A stretch of DNA of 64,000 bases from Pedobacter nototheniae (GCF_004335085.1 NZ_RQRS01000021.1:1-64000); one strand, 5' to 3'; positions 1 to 9,619 are shown, counted from the first letter of the stretch. Numbers and translations are program-made. Notes: generated by a model from the letters alone, not told the origin.

Positions 1-3000
1 TTAACGCACCGCTTGCCGTAAGCACCGTGGTAATGCCCTTACTAATGCTGTTGCCCTTGCTGCTTACAATACTGATGATTGGTGCTGGGTTATCCAAAAT
101 GGTTAGGCTTTGGCTCACCGCAGCGGCGGCCGTATAGTTACCGTTACCGGCCTGGTTTGCTGTTATCGTTACTACACCTGCTTTTAAAATCTCAACCTGG
201 TTGCCATTTATAATCCGCGCTACGCTAACATCGCTGCTGCTATAGCTTACCGCCAAGCCTGAAGTAGCTGTGGCCGTTAGGGTAAATGGTGCATCGGTAG
301 ATAGTTTATTTGCCAGTGCCGCAAACGTGATGCTTTGGCTGGTAGCCGAAATAACCAGGCTGCCCGGCACATAAGTAATGCTGTAATTGGCTGCCGCAGC
401 ACCACTTGCCGTTATTGGGTAGGTACCCGATGGGGAAGCTAGCGTTGCCGTAGTGCTAATTAATGGCGCACTGCTTAATACCGTGCTCCCCTCGCCACTG
501 ATAAAACCATTGTAGCTTACCGTTAACGCAGGGTTGGCCACACCATAAAGCCTGGTTTTATTATCTGCGGTAATAATTAAGCCTTTTGGCGTAATGCTTA
601 GGCTTGCAGGTGTGTAGGTAATGGTATAGTTACTCCCTGCAGTAAGCGTGTTCTGGCTTATTAAATAAGTGCCCACATTCTCGCCCGTTGCACGGCTTAA
701 TGATCCGGTAATTGCATCTGTACCCACCAGTGAGCCTGCGGCAACTGTATAACTTAAAGCCGGATCTGCAGAACCATAGGTTTTACTCTTGGCATCTGCC
801 GTTACCGTAATCCCCTTAGGGGCTATTACTAAACTTCCTGTAACATTCGGAGCCGCATAATTGGCGTTATTCAGGCTCGCTACAACAGCATAAGTTCCTG
901 CTGATGTAGGTACAGTTGCAGAACCATTGTAGCTTAAGCTTACTCCACTTAAACCGGCAGGTGTAGTTACAGCAGTAGCGCTTTTTGCGGTACCATTATA
1001 AATTTGTGCCAAATTGCTAAGTGTAATAGAAGCTGTCGCCTTATTAACTGTTAAAACCTGTACAATATTAGGTGCAGGATTATAACCTGACCCACCAGCT
1101 TGTGATGCTGTAATATTTGCTGTTCCTGCACCATTAATTGTTAAAACATTACCACTAATGCTAGCAACAGCTGGATTATCTGAAGCAAAACTCACCGTTA
1201 AGCCAGAAGTTGATGTTGCAGCCAAAGTAACCGGTCCGTTTCCAAATATTTGCGTTGGAATTGTGGTAAAAGTAATCGTTTGATCGCTTGTAATAGCTGT
1301 AATGCTAAAGCTTAATGTTGAGCTTTGACCGCATCCACTATCAGTTACCTTAACATCAAAATTAAATGTGCCCGATACTGTAGGTGTTCCGCTTATTACA
1401 CCCGCTGGACTTAAACTTAAGCCATTAGGTAAATTACCAGAAGCTACACTATAAGTATAAGTACCTACACCACCAGTAGCGCCAAGATTTGCACTATAAA
1501 TATTTGCAACTTGAGCTTGTGGTAATGTTGATGCCGTTAAAGCAATTAGAGATGGTTGGGTAATGGTGAAACTTCGTGTGGTTTGGCAAAGATTTGCATC
1601 TTTTATCGTTACCGTATAAGTTCCGGCTGTAAGCCCTGTTGCTGTTGCTGCAGTACCACCACTTGGTGCCCATAAATAAGTATAAGCTCCTGTACCTCCA
1701 CTTACTACAACAGTAGCAGAACCAGTTGCACCACCATTACAAGCAACATTAGATTGTGAAGCACTTGCAATAATTGCAGTAGGTTGTGTAATGGTAAAAC
1801 TCTGAGTGGTTTGGCAAAGATTTGCATCTTTTATCGTTACCGTATAAGTTCCTGCTGTAAGACCTGTTGCAAAAGCAGCCGTTCCACCACTTGGTGCCCA
1901 TGAATAAGTATATGGACCTGTACCTCCACTTACTGTTACAGCAGCCGAACCAGTTGCACCACCATTGCAAGAAACATTAGATTGTGAAGCACTTACAGTA
2001 ATTGCAGTAGGTTGGGTAATGGTAAAACTTTGTGTGGTTTGGCAAAGATTTGCATCTTTTATCGTTACCGTATAAGTTCCAGCTGCAAGACCAGTAGCCG
2101 TTGCGCCAGTGCCACCACTTGGTGACCAAGCATAAGTATATACGCCTGTACCACCAGTAACAGTTACAGTTGCTGTTCCAGTTGAGCTGCCATTACAAAG
2201 CACATTAGTTTGTGATGGGGTAGCAACCAAAGCAGCTGGCTGTGTTATGGTATAACTTTGGGTGGTTTGGCAAGCATTTGCATCCGTAATGGTTAGCGTA
2301 TAAGTTCCGGCAGTAAGCCCTGTTGCTGTTGATGCAGTGCCACCAGTTGGTGACCAAGAATAAGTATAAGCGCCAGTACCACCAGTAACAACTGCAGTTG
2401 CAGAACCATTTGATCCTCCATTACAACTTACATTGGTTTGAGATGGAGCTACAGCTAGTGCTGCTGGTTGTGTAACGGTAATGGTTTTAGTAAGTGTACA
2501 ACCATTTGCATCTGTAATCAACACGCTATAAGTTCCGGCGATAAGCCCTGTTGCTGCTGATGCAGTGCCACCACTTGGCGACCATAAATAAGTGTATGAT
2601 GGTGTTCCGCCTGATACCGTTACAGCAGCTGAACCATTTGATCCTCCATTACAACTTACATTGGTTTGTGAAGTAGTTGCAGCAATTGCAGTAGGTTGTG
2701 TAATGTTAAAATTACGAGTAGCTGTACATCCGTTAGCATCCGTAATGGTTACGGTATAGGCACCTGCTGCAAGGCCAGAAGCTGTTGCTGCAGTACCACC
2801 ACTTGGCGCCCATGAATAAGTGTATGAACCAGCACCACCGCTTGCTGTTACACTAGCAGAACCAGTAGTACCGCCATTACAAGCAACATTAGTTTGTGCA
2901 GCACTTGTAGTAATCGCTGTAGGTTGCGTAATGGTAAAACTCTGAGTGGTTTGGCAAAGATTTGCATCTTTTATCGTTACCGTATAAGTTCCGGATACAA

Positions 3001-6000
3001 GACCTGAGGCCGTTGCGCCAGTGCCACCACTTGGTGCCCAAGCATATGTATATGCACCTGTACCACCAGTAACAGCTACAGTTGCTGAACCATTTGATCC
3101 TCCATTACAACTTACATTGGTTTGAGATTTAGTAGCAACTAAAGCAGCTGGCTGTGTTATGGTATAACTTTGGGTGGTTTGGCAAGCGTTTGCATCCGTA
3201 ATGGTTAGCGTATAAGTTCCGGCAGTAAGTCCTGTTGCTGTTGCTGCTGTGCCACCACTTGGCGACCAAGAATAAGTATAAGCGCCAGTACCACCAGTAA
3301 CAACTGCAGTTGCTGAACCATTTGATCCTCCGCTACAACTTACATTGGTTTGAGATGGAGCAACAGCTAGTGCTGCTGGTTGTGTAACGGTTATGGTTTT
3401 AGTAAGTGTACAACCATTTGCATCTGTAATCAACACACTATAAGTTCCGGCTGTAAGCCCTGTTGCTGCTGATGCAGTGCCACCACTTGGCGACCATAAG
3501 TAAGTGTATGATGGCGTTCCGCCTGATACCGTTACAGAAGCTGAACCATTTGATCCTCCGTTACAACTTACATTGGTTTGTGCAGTAGTTGCAGCAATTG
3601 CAGTAGGTTGTGTAATGTTAAAATTACGAGTAGCTGTACATCCGTTCGCATCCGTAATGGTTACGGTATAAGCTCCTGCTGCAAGGCCAGAAGCTGTTGC
3701 TGCAGTACCACCACTTGGCGCCCATGAATAAGTGTATGGACCTGTACCCCCACTTACTGTTACACTAGCAGAACCAGTAGAACCGCCATTACAAGCAACA
3801 TTGGTTTGTGCAGCACTTGTAGTAATTGCAGTAGGTTGTGTAATAGTAAAACTTTGTGTGGTTTGGCAAAGATTTGCATCTTTTATCGTTACCGTATAAG
3901 TTCCAGCTGTAAGACCTGAGGCCGTTGCGCCAGTGCCACCACTTGGTGCCCAAGAATAAGTATATGCGCCTGTACCACCAGTAACAGCAACAGTTGCTGA
4001 ACCATTTGTTCCTCCATTACAACTTACATTGGTTTGAGATTTAGTAGCAACCAAAGCAGCTGGCTGTGATAGGGTATAACTTTGGGTAGTTTGGCAAGCA
4101 TTTGCATCCGTAATGGTTAGCGTATAAGTTCCGGCAGTAAGCCCTGTTGCTGTTGCTGCCGTACCACCGCTTGGTGCCCATGAATAAGTATATGGGCCAG
4201 TGCCACCAGCAACAACTGCAGTTGCTGAACCATTTGATCCTCCGTTACAACTTACATTGGTTTGAGATGGAGTTACAGCTAGTGCTGCTGGTTGTGTAAG
4301 CGTGATGGTTTTAGTAAATGTGCAACCATTTGCATCTGTAATCAACACGCTATAAGTTCCGGCGATAAGCCCTGTTGCTGCTGATGCAGTGCCACCACTT
4401 GGCGACCATAAATAAGTGTATGATGGTGTTCCGCCTGATACCGTTACAGCAGCTGAACCATTTGATCCCCCATTACAAGCAATATTAGTTTGTGCAGTAG
4501 CTACACTAAGCGCTGAAGGTTGTGTTATCGTAAAATTACGAGTAGCTATACATCCGTTTGCATCTGTAATGGTTACGATATAAGCTCCTGCTGTAAGCCC
4601 AGAGGCTGTAGCTGCAGTACCACCACTTGGTGCCCATGAATAAGTGTATGGACCAGTACCACCGCTTGCTGTTACACTAGCAGAGCCATTAGTACCGCCA
4701 TTACAAGCAACATTGGTTTGTGCAGCACTTGTAGTAATTGCAGTTGCTGGTTCAGTTAAAATAACAGCCTTCGTTATCATACACGAGTTAGCATCCGTAA
4801 TGGTTACCGTATAAGTTCCGGCTGTAAGACCAGTAGCCGTTGCGCCAGTACCGCCACTTGGTGCCCAAGAATAAGTATATGCGCCTGCACCACCGCTTGC
4901 TGTTACGCTAGCCGCACCGTTTGCACCGCCTTTACAACTTATATTGGTTTGTGAAGTAGTTGCAGCAAGGGCCGATGGCTGTGTTACAGTTACTGATTTT
5001 GTTGATGTACATGAATTAAAGTCTGTAACCGTTACATTATAAAGGCCCGCCATAAGACCAGTAATCGTAGAAGTTGTTGCTCCATTAGACCATAAATAAG
5101 AATAAGGTGCAGTTCCACCTGATGCTACAACAGCAGCTACGCCATTTGATCCTCCGTTACACGCAACATTTGTTTGTGCCGTTGTAGTAGTTAAAAGTGA
5201 GGGCTGAGTAATGGTAAAACTACGGGTGATAAAACATGCATTTGCATCTGTAATGGTTACAGTATAAGTTCCGGCAGTAAGCCCTGTTGCTGTTGCTGCT
5301 GTACCACCACTTGGTGACCAAGAATAAGTGTATGTTGGCGTTCCGCCTGATACCGTTACAGAAGCTGAACCATTTGATCCTCCGTTACAACTTACATTGG
5401 TTTGTGAAGTAGATGTAATAAGCGCTGAAGGTTGTGTTATCGTAAAATTACGAGTAGCAGTACATCCAATTGCATCGGTAATGGTTACGGTATAGGCTCC
5501 TGCTCCAAGGCCAGAAGCTGTTGCTCCAGTACCACCACTTGGTGCCCAAGAATAGGTATAAGGACCTGTACCGCCGCCAGCCACTACAGTAGCTGTACCA
5601 TTTGTACCCGCATTACAACTTGTATTTGTTTGCGAGCCTGATGCAGTTATTCCTGATGCCGGTTGGGTAATAATGACATTTTGTGTTGCTGTACAACCAA
5701 TATTATCCGTAATAGTTACTACATAAGTACCTGCAGTTAGCCCAGTAGCCAAAGCTGCTGTACCGCCACTAGGTGACCATGAATAGGTGTATGGCGAAAT
5801 ACCTCCGCTTGCTGATACAGTAGCAGAGCCCGTTGATGCACCAAAACAAGCTATGTTAGTTTGAGAGCTAACAGAGGTAGTTATATTAGATACGGTTAGT
5901 ATTCCACTATTACTACTGGTTGTACCATCAGTATTAATTGCATTTGCCCTATATCTGTTTCCACTTAAAGCTCCTGAAGCTCCCGTAATAGTTAAAACAG

Positions 6001-6940
6001 TACCTGTAACACCGCTGTAAGGGGCTGTATTTGCTAAATCAGCAAAATTAATTCCACCATCAGTACTTACCTGCCATTGATAGCTTAATGCTCCCGTTGC
6101 CGAAACACCAAAAGTTGTATTTCCATTAGCACAAATCGTTCTGTTAGGTGGATTTCCTGTTATAACAGGGGGTGAAGAAATTGCATAAGTGCAACCACTT
6201 GGAGTTGAAAAATATACCCCACTAGTGCCTGGGTTTTCTAATTTCCAGTTAGTAGGATCAAATAATTTTGCCTTTAATGCAGCAAGGGATGGTGCTGTAG
6301 AATTAGTACAGTTAAAAAGCCCATTATCAAATTCTAAGGATATTATGCCCCATAAAGCATTGGTTCCGCTTGTCAATCCAGGAGGTATTCCGGAGCGAGT
6401 ACTTGTAAATGGCCATCCTGTTGAAGACACTACATCCCAACTGGCAGCGGTAGAAGCAGCATTACTTCCACTTAATATTTCGCTATTCATTTGAATACCC
6501 GAAATAAAAGTTGGTGAAGAAGAAGATCCTTGATAAGCCAAAATCTGATCCCCACCTTGGCTTAATAAAAATGGGCCCGTTATTGGACCAACACTTCCTG
6601 AAGATAAACTTTCTAAAGTAGCACCAGTGGGATCAACATTTATTCTTACCTCAGTAAATTGAGATAAGGCAGTAGTAGATGTCCACGTAAGCGTTCCTTC
6701 GCTTGTACCCAATGCTGAGGTTATAGAATTCCAGCCATTATCTGTAAAGGTAATGGTGGTTCCAGCGGAAATACCCCCCGTTCGTAAAATTACAAACGAA
6801 AATTCATTTCCTAATACTCCGCCAGTCAGGTTTGAAACATAGCCTGTAAAGCCTATATCTCCTGCAACAAGCGTAGTTTGAGCCCTAAGGCTTATCCCCC
6901 CAAGTATAAGGAGGAGCATAATTAATAGTTTTTTATACAT
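1..6940 (-). CDS. Giant secreted SprB-repeat adhesin (partial, C-terminus beyond left edge)
   Basis: The frame is open from the ATG at 6940-6938 to the left edge, at least 2313 codons with no stop. A Sec signal peptide (MYKKLLIMLLLILGGISLRAQ) occupies residues 1-21. A unique domain of about 230 residues and an Ig-like segment (about 257-347) follow. Residues about 357-1800 are 19 tandem 76-residue units of SprB type, each with a TNVxCNGGxxG start, a YxYxWxPSGG core and a TYTVTITDANxCxxTxxxTITQP end. After that come a putative-Ig (He_PIG-like) segment, Ig-like segments and MBG-type domains (motif KTYGSADPALSY). In Bacteroidetes such proteins are very large surface adhesins exported by the type IX system; SprB is the Flavobacterium gliding adhesin. 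The sorting domain expected at the C-terminus is not in the window, so T9SS export is inferred. A tail-collar gene lies directly upstream on the same strand. Confidence 0.9.
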   Translation of the reverse strand, partial: MYKKLLIMLLLILGGISLRAQTTLVAGDIGFTGYVSNLTGGVLGNEFSFVILRTGGISAGTTITFTDNGWNSITSALGTSEGTLTWTSTTALSQFTEVRINVDPTGATLESLSSGSVGPITGPFLLSQGGDQILAYQGSSSSPTFISGIQMNSEILSGSNAASTAASWDVVSSTGWPFTSTRSGIPPGLTSGTNALWGIISLEFDNGLFNCTNSTAPSLAALKAKLFDPTNWKLENPGTSGVYFSTPSGCTYAISSPPVITGNPPNRTICANGNTTFGVSATGALSYQWQVSTDGGINFADLANTAPYSGVTGTVLTITGASGALSGNRYRANAINTDGTTSSNSGILTVSNITTSVSSQTNIACFGASTGSATVSASGGISPYTYSWSPSGGTAALATGLTAGTYVVTITDNIGCTATQNVIITQPASGITASGSQTNTSCNAGTNGTATVVAGGGTGPYTYSWAPSGGTGATASGLGAGAYTVTITDAIGCTATRNFTITQPSALITSTSQTNVSCNGGSNGSASVTVSGGTPTYTYSWSPSGGTAATATGLTAGTYTVTITDANACFITRSFTITQPSLLTTTTAQTNVACNGGSNGVAAVVASGGTAPYSYLWSNGATTSTITGLMAGLYNVTVTDFNSCTSTKSVTVTQPSALAATTSQTNISCKGGANGAASVTASGGAGAYTYSWAPSGGTGATATGLTAGTYTVTITDANSCMITKAVILTEPATAITTSAAQTNVACNGGTNGSASVTASGGTGPYTYSWAPSGGTAATASGLTAGAYIVTITDANGCIATRNFTITQPSALSVATAQTNIACNGGSNGSAAVTVSGGTPSYTYLWSPSGGTASAATGLIAGTYSVLITDANGCTFTKTITLTQPAALAVTPSQTNVSCNGGSNGSATAVVAGGTGPYTYSWAPSGGTAATATGLTAGTYTLTITDANACQTTQSYTLSQPAALVATKSQTNVSCNGGTNGSATVAVTGGTGAYTYSWAPSGGTGATASGLTAGTYTVTIKDANLCQTTQSFTITQPTAITTSAAQTNVACNGGSTGSASVTVSGGTGPYTYSWAPSGGTAATASGLAAGAYTVTITDANGCTATRNFNITQPTAIAATTAQTNVSCNGGSNGSASVTVSGGTPSYTYLWSPSGGTASAATGLTAGTYSVLITDANGCTLTKTITVTQPAALAVAPSQTNVSCSGGSNGSATAVVTGGTGAYTYSWSPSGGTAATATGLTAGTYTLTITDANACQTTQSYTITQPAALVATKSQTNVSCNGGSNGSATVAVTGGTGAYTYAWAPSGGTGATASGLVSGTYTVTIKDANLCQTTQSFTITQPTAITTSAAQTNVACNGGTTGSASVTASGGAGSYTYSWAPSGGTAATASGLAAGAYTVTITDANGCTATRNFNITQPTAIAATTSQTNVSCNGGSNGSAAVTVSGGTPSYTYLWSPSGGTASAATGLIAGTYSVLITDANGCTLTKTITVTQPAALAVAPSQTNVSCNGGSNGSATAVVTGGTGAYTYSWSPTGGTASTATGLTAGTYTLTITDANACQTTQSYTITQPAALVATPSQTNVLCNGSSTGTATVTVTGGTGVYTYAWSPSGGTGATATGLAAGTYTVTIKDANLCQTTQSFTITQPTAITVSASQSNVSCNGGATGSAAVTVSGGTGPYTYSWAPSGGTAAFATGLTAGTYTVTIKDANLCQTTQSFTITQPTAIIASASQSNVACNGGATGSATVVVSGGTGAYTYLWAPSGGTAATATGLTAGTYTVTIKDANLCQTTRSFTITQPSLIALTASTLPQAQVANIYSANLGATGGVGTYTYSVASGNLPNGLSLSPAGVISGTPTVSGTFNFDVKVTDSGCGQSSTLSFSITAITSDQTITFTTIPTQIFGNGPVTLAATSTSGLTVSFASDNPAVASISGNVLTINGAGTANITASQAGGSGYNPAPNIVQVLTVNKATASITLSNLAQIYNGTAKSATAVTTPAGLSGVSLSYNGSATVPTSAGTYAVVASLNNANYAAPNVTGSLVIAPKGITVTADAKSKTYGSADPALSYTVAAGSLVGTDAITGSLSRATGENVGTYLISQNTLTAGSNYTITYTPASLSITPKGLIITADNKTRLYGVANPALTVSYNGFISGEGSTVLSSAPLISTTATLASPSGTYPITASGAAAANYSITYVPGSLVISATSQSITFAALANKLSTDAPFTLTATATSGLAVSYSSSDVSVARIINGNQVEILKAGVVTITANQAGNGNYTAAAAVSQSLTILDNPAPIISIVSSKGNSISKGITTVLTASGAL
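1540..5871 (-). repeat. 19 tandem 228-bp (76-codon) SprB repeat units
   Basis: The same sequence marks recur at exact 228-bp spacing: GTGGTTTGG starts at 1578, 1806, 2034 and 2262. The spacing is a multiple of three, so the adhesin frame is kept. Nineteen TNxxC starts can be counted between about 5870 and 1740. Each unit has one pair of conserved Cys positions, one near the start and one in the TDANxC segment. Units differ mostly at synonymous positions and in a few residues, which suggests ongoing homogenisation. Confidence 0.92.
1930..4665 (-). repeat. 912-bp higher-order repeat, three tandem copies inside the adhesin gene
   Basis: Subtype-specific marks return every 912 bp, which is four 228-bp units. 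ACCATTTGCATCTGTAATCA starts at 2501, 3413 and 4325. ATTACGAGTAGC-type marks start at 2711, 3623, 4535 and 5447. GTGGTTTGGCAAAG starts at 2034, 2946 and 3858. Four distinguishable unit subtypes therefore occur in the same order three times, with the first subtype present once more upstream. Boundaries are approximate. The pattern shows block duplication on top of the older 228-bp duplication. Confidence 0.85.
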
Positions 6941-7086
6941 GTTAATTATTGTAAAGTTTTACCATAAAAAATATCGTATCTGTATTGGTTAATATGTTAA
7001 GTATAGTGTTGATCTTGTGTTTGATATTTAAAAGGATTTCATATAAAAAAGCCTTAATCTAAATCACAGTCATTCAAAAAAGTATT

Positions 7087-7119
7087 AAAGTACTGCCCTT
7101 AAAGAAAGGACAGTGCTTT
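7087..7119 (-). terminator. Rho-independent terminator after the tail-collar gene
   Basis: A 12-bp stem (7087-7098 with 7108-7119, two G-T wobbles) with a 9-nt loop lies directly downstream of the stop at 7123-7125. On the minus strand it is followed by a T-rich stretch (TTTAATACTTTTTTG). It separates the tail-collar transcript from the adhesin gene. Confidence 0.65.
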
Positions 7120-7122
7120 AAA

Positions 7123-7671
7123 TTAATTTCTGGCAGGAAAAACACCTTCTACACAAATAATATAATTTAGGGCTAGGTAAGGTTGTACAATAGAAAATGG
7201 AATAGAACTACCCATTACTGCAGTAGTTAAATTTACAGCCATATTCCCTCCAAATACATTCGGCGATGCTTGACTATTGTAAAGATTTCCTGTTGATACT
7301 GGTCCCAAATATGATGAGTCTGGACTATCTGTGTTTGCTGAATCGCCATTTACAGGTAATTTTACCGTTCCTGTAATAGGATGGTTATGGGGAGGCATGT
7401 TACCGATATTTAAACTGACAGATTCAGTTCCTGCAATTTGACCCAAAACATAATAAGACAAACCAGGTCCTTGTCCGGTGCCCACTGGTACCCTGCTTCT
7501 TAAATCTGGCAAAGCAAATGTGTTTTGACCATTGCCCCCATAAGTAGTTCCTAAAATTGAAAATAAAGCAGTCCAATTAGATATTGGGAGAATTTGCCCC
7601 TGGCAAAGCATAAAACCACGTGGAGCATAGTTTCCTCCAAAAGCCTTAATTATTCCTAAATACTCGTCCAT
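7123..7671 (-). CDS. Phage tail-collar domain protein (MdpB-like)
   Basis: This 182-residue protein has the N-terminal tail-collar signature. FGGNYAPRGFMLCQGQ lies at about 11-26, followed by LFSILGTTYGGNGQNTFALPDLRSRVPVG at about 37-63. A PPHNHPITG motif (HNH at 95-97) resembles the HxH metal-binding sites of phage tail fibres. Such proteins are known from phage short tail fibres and from bacterial 'microcystin dependent protein' families of unclear role. No signal peptide is visible. No other phage structural gene is nearby, so this is probably a domesticated stand-alone gene. It sits between the sulfotransferase operon and the giant adhesin with a terminator on each side. Its biological role is unknown; a surface or extracellular role is inferred. 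Confidence 0.88.
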   Translation of the reverse strand: MDEYLGIIKAFGGNYAPRGFMLCQGQILPISNWTALFSILGTTYGGNGQNTFALPDLRSRVPVGTGQGPGLSYYVLGQIAGTESVSLNIGNMPPHNHPITGTVKLPVNGDSANTDSPDSSYLGPVSTGNLYNSQASPNVFGGNMAVNLTTAVMGSSIPFSIVQPYLALNYIICVEGVFPARN

Positions 7672-8088
7672 AATAATTTGATTGTTTGTAGTTTTTGTTT
7701 ATGATATTTATTTAATTGATTAGTTCGTAGAATGGAATTGCAAGAAGAAAAGCTAAAAAAATTGATCATTTTTAACCTTTTTGCTATGCTTTCAAACCAT
7801 AAATAAATAAAAACTACAGAATCAGCGGAGATTGCTGAATCGAAACAATCTTTAGAAATAGAAACATTCGCATAACGCGAGTTTCCTGAATTACTCAAGA
7901 GGTTGATTATCATGGGATGAAAGCATTAAAATAGGGTCAGTTAAAAAATAGTAACGCTCTTAAAGGATGAAATAAGAATCATTTCAATTATTTAACTGAT
8001 TAAAGCTAAGCCATATTTGTAACTAATAAAAGTCATTATTGACATTTGTCATGTACTTTTATACAAATAAGCTATTTACATGGAAACG
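7672..8088. other. Intergenic region without recognisable gene
   Basis: About 415 bp of AT-rich DNA lie between the tail-collar start and the terminator of the sulfation operon. A minus-strand 85-codon ORF covers part of it but has biased composition and overlaps the tail-collar start, so I do not call it. The region should hold the tail-collar promoter, but I found no convincing TTTG / TAnnTTTG pair. A weak inverted repeat ATTTGT...ACAAAT is at 8044-8068. Confidence 0.5.
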
Positions 8089-8106
8089 AAAGCTGAAAAC
8101 AGCTTT
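8089..8106 (-). terminator. Terminator of the hydroxylase-sulfotransferase-APS kinase operon
   Basis: A 7-bp perfect stem (AAAGCTG at 8089-8095 with CAGCTTT at 8100-8106) with a 4-nt loop lies 14 nt past the APS kinase stop. The minus strand continues TTTCGTTT after the stem, a short T-rich run. Confidence 0.55.
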
Positions 8107-8120
8107 TGTAAAGGCTTTAT

Positions 8121-8654
8121 TTAGTTTTGTATTATTAAAACCAATATGTATTTTATTAATGTATCTATACTTTTAGCTACTGATAATTGTGTGGTATCGA
8201 TAATTAAATCTGGATTTAGAGGTTTTTCAAATACATCATTTACGCCTGTTAGGTTATATATTTTTTGCTCATTTCCCTCTGGTAAATCAGCACGCTTGTA
8301 CAAACCTTTTGTATCTCTTATTTTTAAAACGGACAATTCACAAGATATATAGATCAGTTTGGCACTATATTTTTTCCTTAAAAGTGTTCTAGCTTCTTCA
8401 TATGGGTTAATGGCAGCAATAATAATCAAATCATAATCTGCACTTAAGTCATCTGCGAGTTTACCTAAGCGAGAAATATTTTCAATCCGATCGGCTTTGC
8501 TAAAACCTAAATCTTTACATAAAGTTTGTCTATAAACATCTCCGTCAATTGTTTTTACACGATAACCTAATTCTGAGAGTTGATGGAATAACCCATTTGA
8601 AAGTGTGCTTTTACCCGCCCCGGATAAGCCTGTAAATTGTAGGATAACTGCCAT
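8121..8654 (-). CDS. cysC: Adenylylsulfate (APS) kinase
   Basis: The 177-residue protein has a Walker A (GLSGAGKST, residues 9-17), the DGD motif (37-39), DLGFSKADRIENISR (48-62), AINPY (81-85) and RDTKGLYKR (113-121). All are signature positions of APS kinase, which phosphorylates APS to PAPS, the universal sulfate donor. The length is short but complete for the family. Its ATG overlaps the stop of the sulfotransferase by one base (TAATG), so the two are translationally coupled, and the pair makes sense as donor synthesis plus transfer. No ATP sulfurylase is in the window, so APS must come from elsewhere. A sulfur-assimilation role is possible but less likely in this context. Confidence 0.9.
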   Translation of the reverse strand: MAVILQFTGLSGAGKSTLSNGLFHQLSELGYRVKTIDGDVYRQTLCKDLGFSKADRIENISRLGKLADDLSADYDLIIIAAINPYEEARTLLRKKYSAKLIYISCELSVLKIRDTKGLYKRADLPEGNEQKIYNLTGVNDVFEKPLNPDLIIDTTQLSVAKSIDTLIKYILVLIIQN

Positions 8655-9619
8655 TAATCAGTAGGATTAATCTTAATAGAAATAAACGCCAATAAATCTT
8701 GATAAACTTCTGTTGCCTCAGGATAAGCATCTGCTTTTATACTTGACTTTTCTTCCGCAAAAACCTGATCTGGATATTTGCTATGAAAATTTAATCTGCC
8801 TAACATCAACGCATCATTTCTATTGCCCAATCCAACAGCTTTAAAAAAGTTTATTGCCACAATATCAATTCCCCAGCTGTAATCAAAAAAAGAATTTAAT
8901 GGATATTCTTCTTTTGCAATTTCGAGTAAAGCCTGGTAATAATGTTTCAACACTTCCGAGGTATAAAAATTGAAATTCTGATGATGAAACTCATTAAGTT
9001 CAACTTTCAATAGTTTAGCAGATACCATTCCAGGGATACTGTGAATCCCTCTTTTCTTTATGTGTGAGTTAATAACAGCATGCGGTGCCCTTGATAAAAA
9101 GTAAAAAGGAGTATTGGGAAACCATTTTCTCAATTGCTCATAGTGATGAATATGCCAACTATCGAGTTTTATAAAAAAATGTTTCTCATTTCCCGTTCTT
9201 TTTTGACCTAACATTTTCAAAACAGCTTTAAACCATTCTTCTATTTGGTTTTCGCTTAACCGATTATCCAGTGATGCCGCCATTAGTACCTCATCAATTA
9301 TCGGAGCTTCCGCAATCACAATATTATAATCATCAGTACCTAAAAGCTGTGAAAGTAACGTTGAGCCACACCTTGAAACATGAAAAATAAACGCCGTAGG
9401 TTCTAAGGAGTCCATGGAGCTGGCTCGTTCAGTTAAAAATTCAAGAGTGCTTGATGAGTTATATCTTGACCTGTTGAGCATTTTAAATCTACAGGCATTA
9501 ATTGTTTCATCAAAAAAAGGTTCTTTAATGAGGTGCTTATTAAGATCAAGCCATTCTACATTCCAAACATCAGAATCATAGTTCAATTTGTAAGGAATCC
9601 AATTTCTTAAAAAATCCAT
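8654..9619 (-). CDS. Sulfotransferase family protein (PAPS-dependent)
   Basis: This 321-residue cytosolic protein has the 5'-phosphosulfate-binding loop HVSRCGSTLLSQLL (80-93). A 3'-phosphate-binding segment, FLSRAPHAVINSHIKKRG, lies at about 174-191. These two sites define PAPS sulfotransferases. The acceptor cannot be read from sequence. The gene abuts the hydroxylase stop upstream and overlaps the APS kinase start downstream, giving a compact operon. Since the next genes encode a tail-collar protein and a giant adhesin, a protein or surface-glycan acceptor is an attractive inference. A lipid or small-molecule acceptor cannot be excluded. Confidence 0.85.
   Translation of the reverse strand: MDFLRNWIPYKLNYDSDVWNVEWLDLNKHLIKEPFFDETINACRFKMLNRSRYNSSSTLEFLTERASSMDSLEPTAFIFHVSRCGSTLLSQLLGTDDYNIVIAEAPIIDEVLMAASLDNRLSENQIEEWFKAVLKMLGQKRTGNEKHFFIKLDSWHIHHYEQLRKWFPNTPFYFLSRAPHAVINSHIKKRGIHSIPGMVSAKLLKVELNEFHHQNFNFYTSEVLKHYYQALLEIAKEEYPLNSFFDYSWGIDIVAINFFKAVGLGNRNDALMLGRLNFHSKYPDQVFAEEKSSIKADAYPEATEVYQDLLAFISIKINPTD

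Noticed and set aside
1749..1970. Minus-strand 73-codon ORF within the adhesin repeats
   Set aside because: Out-of-frame shadow of the SprB repeats; rich in Trp, Cys and Asn and unlike a real protein.
5432..6494. Plus-strand ORFs at 5432-5641 and 6189-6494
   Set aside because: They lie antisense to the adhesin frame, which is intact and clearly coding there.
7123..7671. Prophage or contractile injection system
   Set aside because: Only a tail-collar domain is found; no sheath, tube, baseplate, capsid or lysis genes lie nearby.
7656..7913. 85-codon minus-strand ORF before the tail-collar gene
   Set aside because: It overlaps the tail-collar start, has no recognisable pattern and is biased in composition.
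8121..8654. cysC as part of sulfate assimilation
   Set aside because: No cysD/N/H/I genes are near and the gene is coupled to a sulfotransferase, so PAPS supply for sulfation is preferred.
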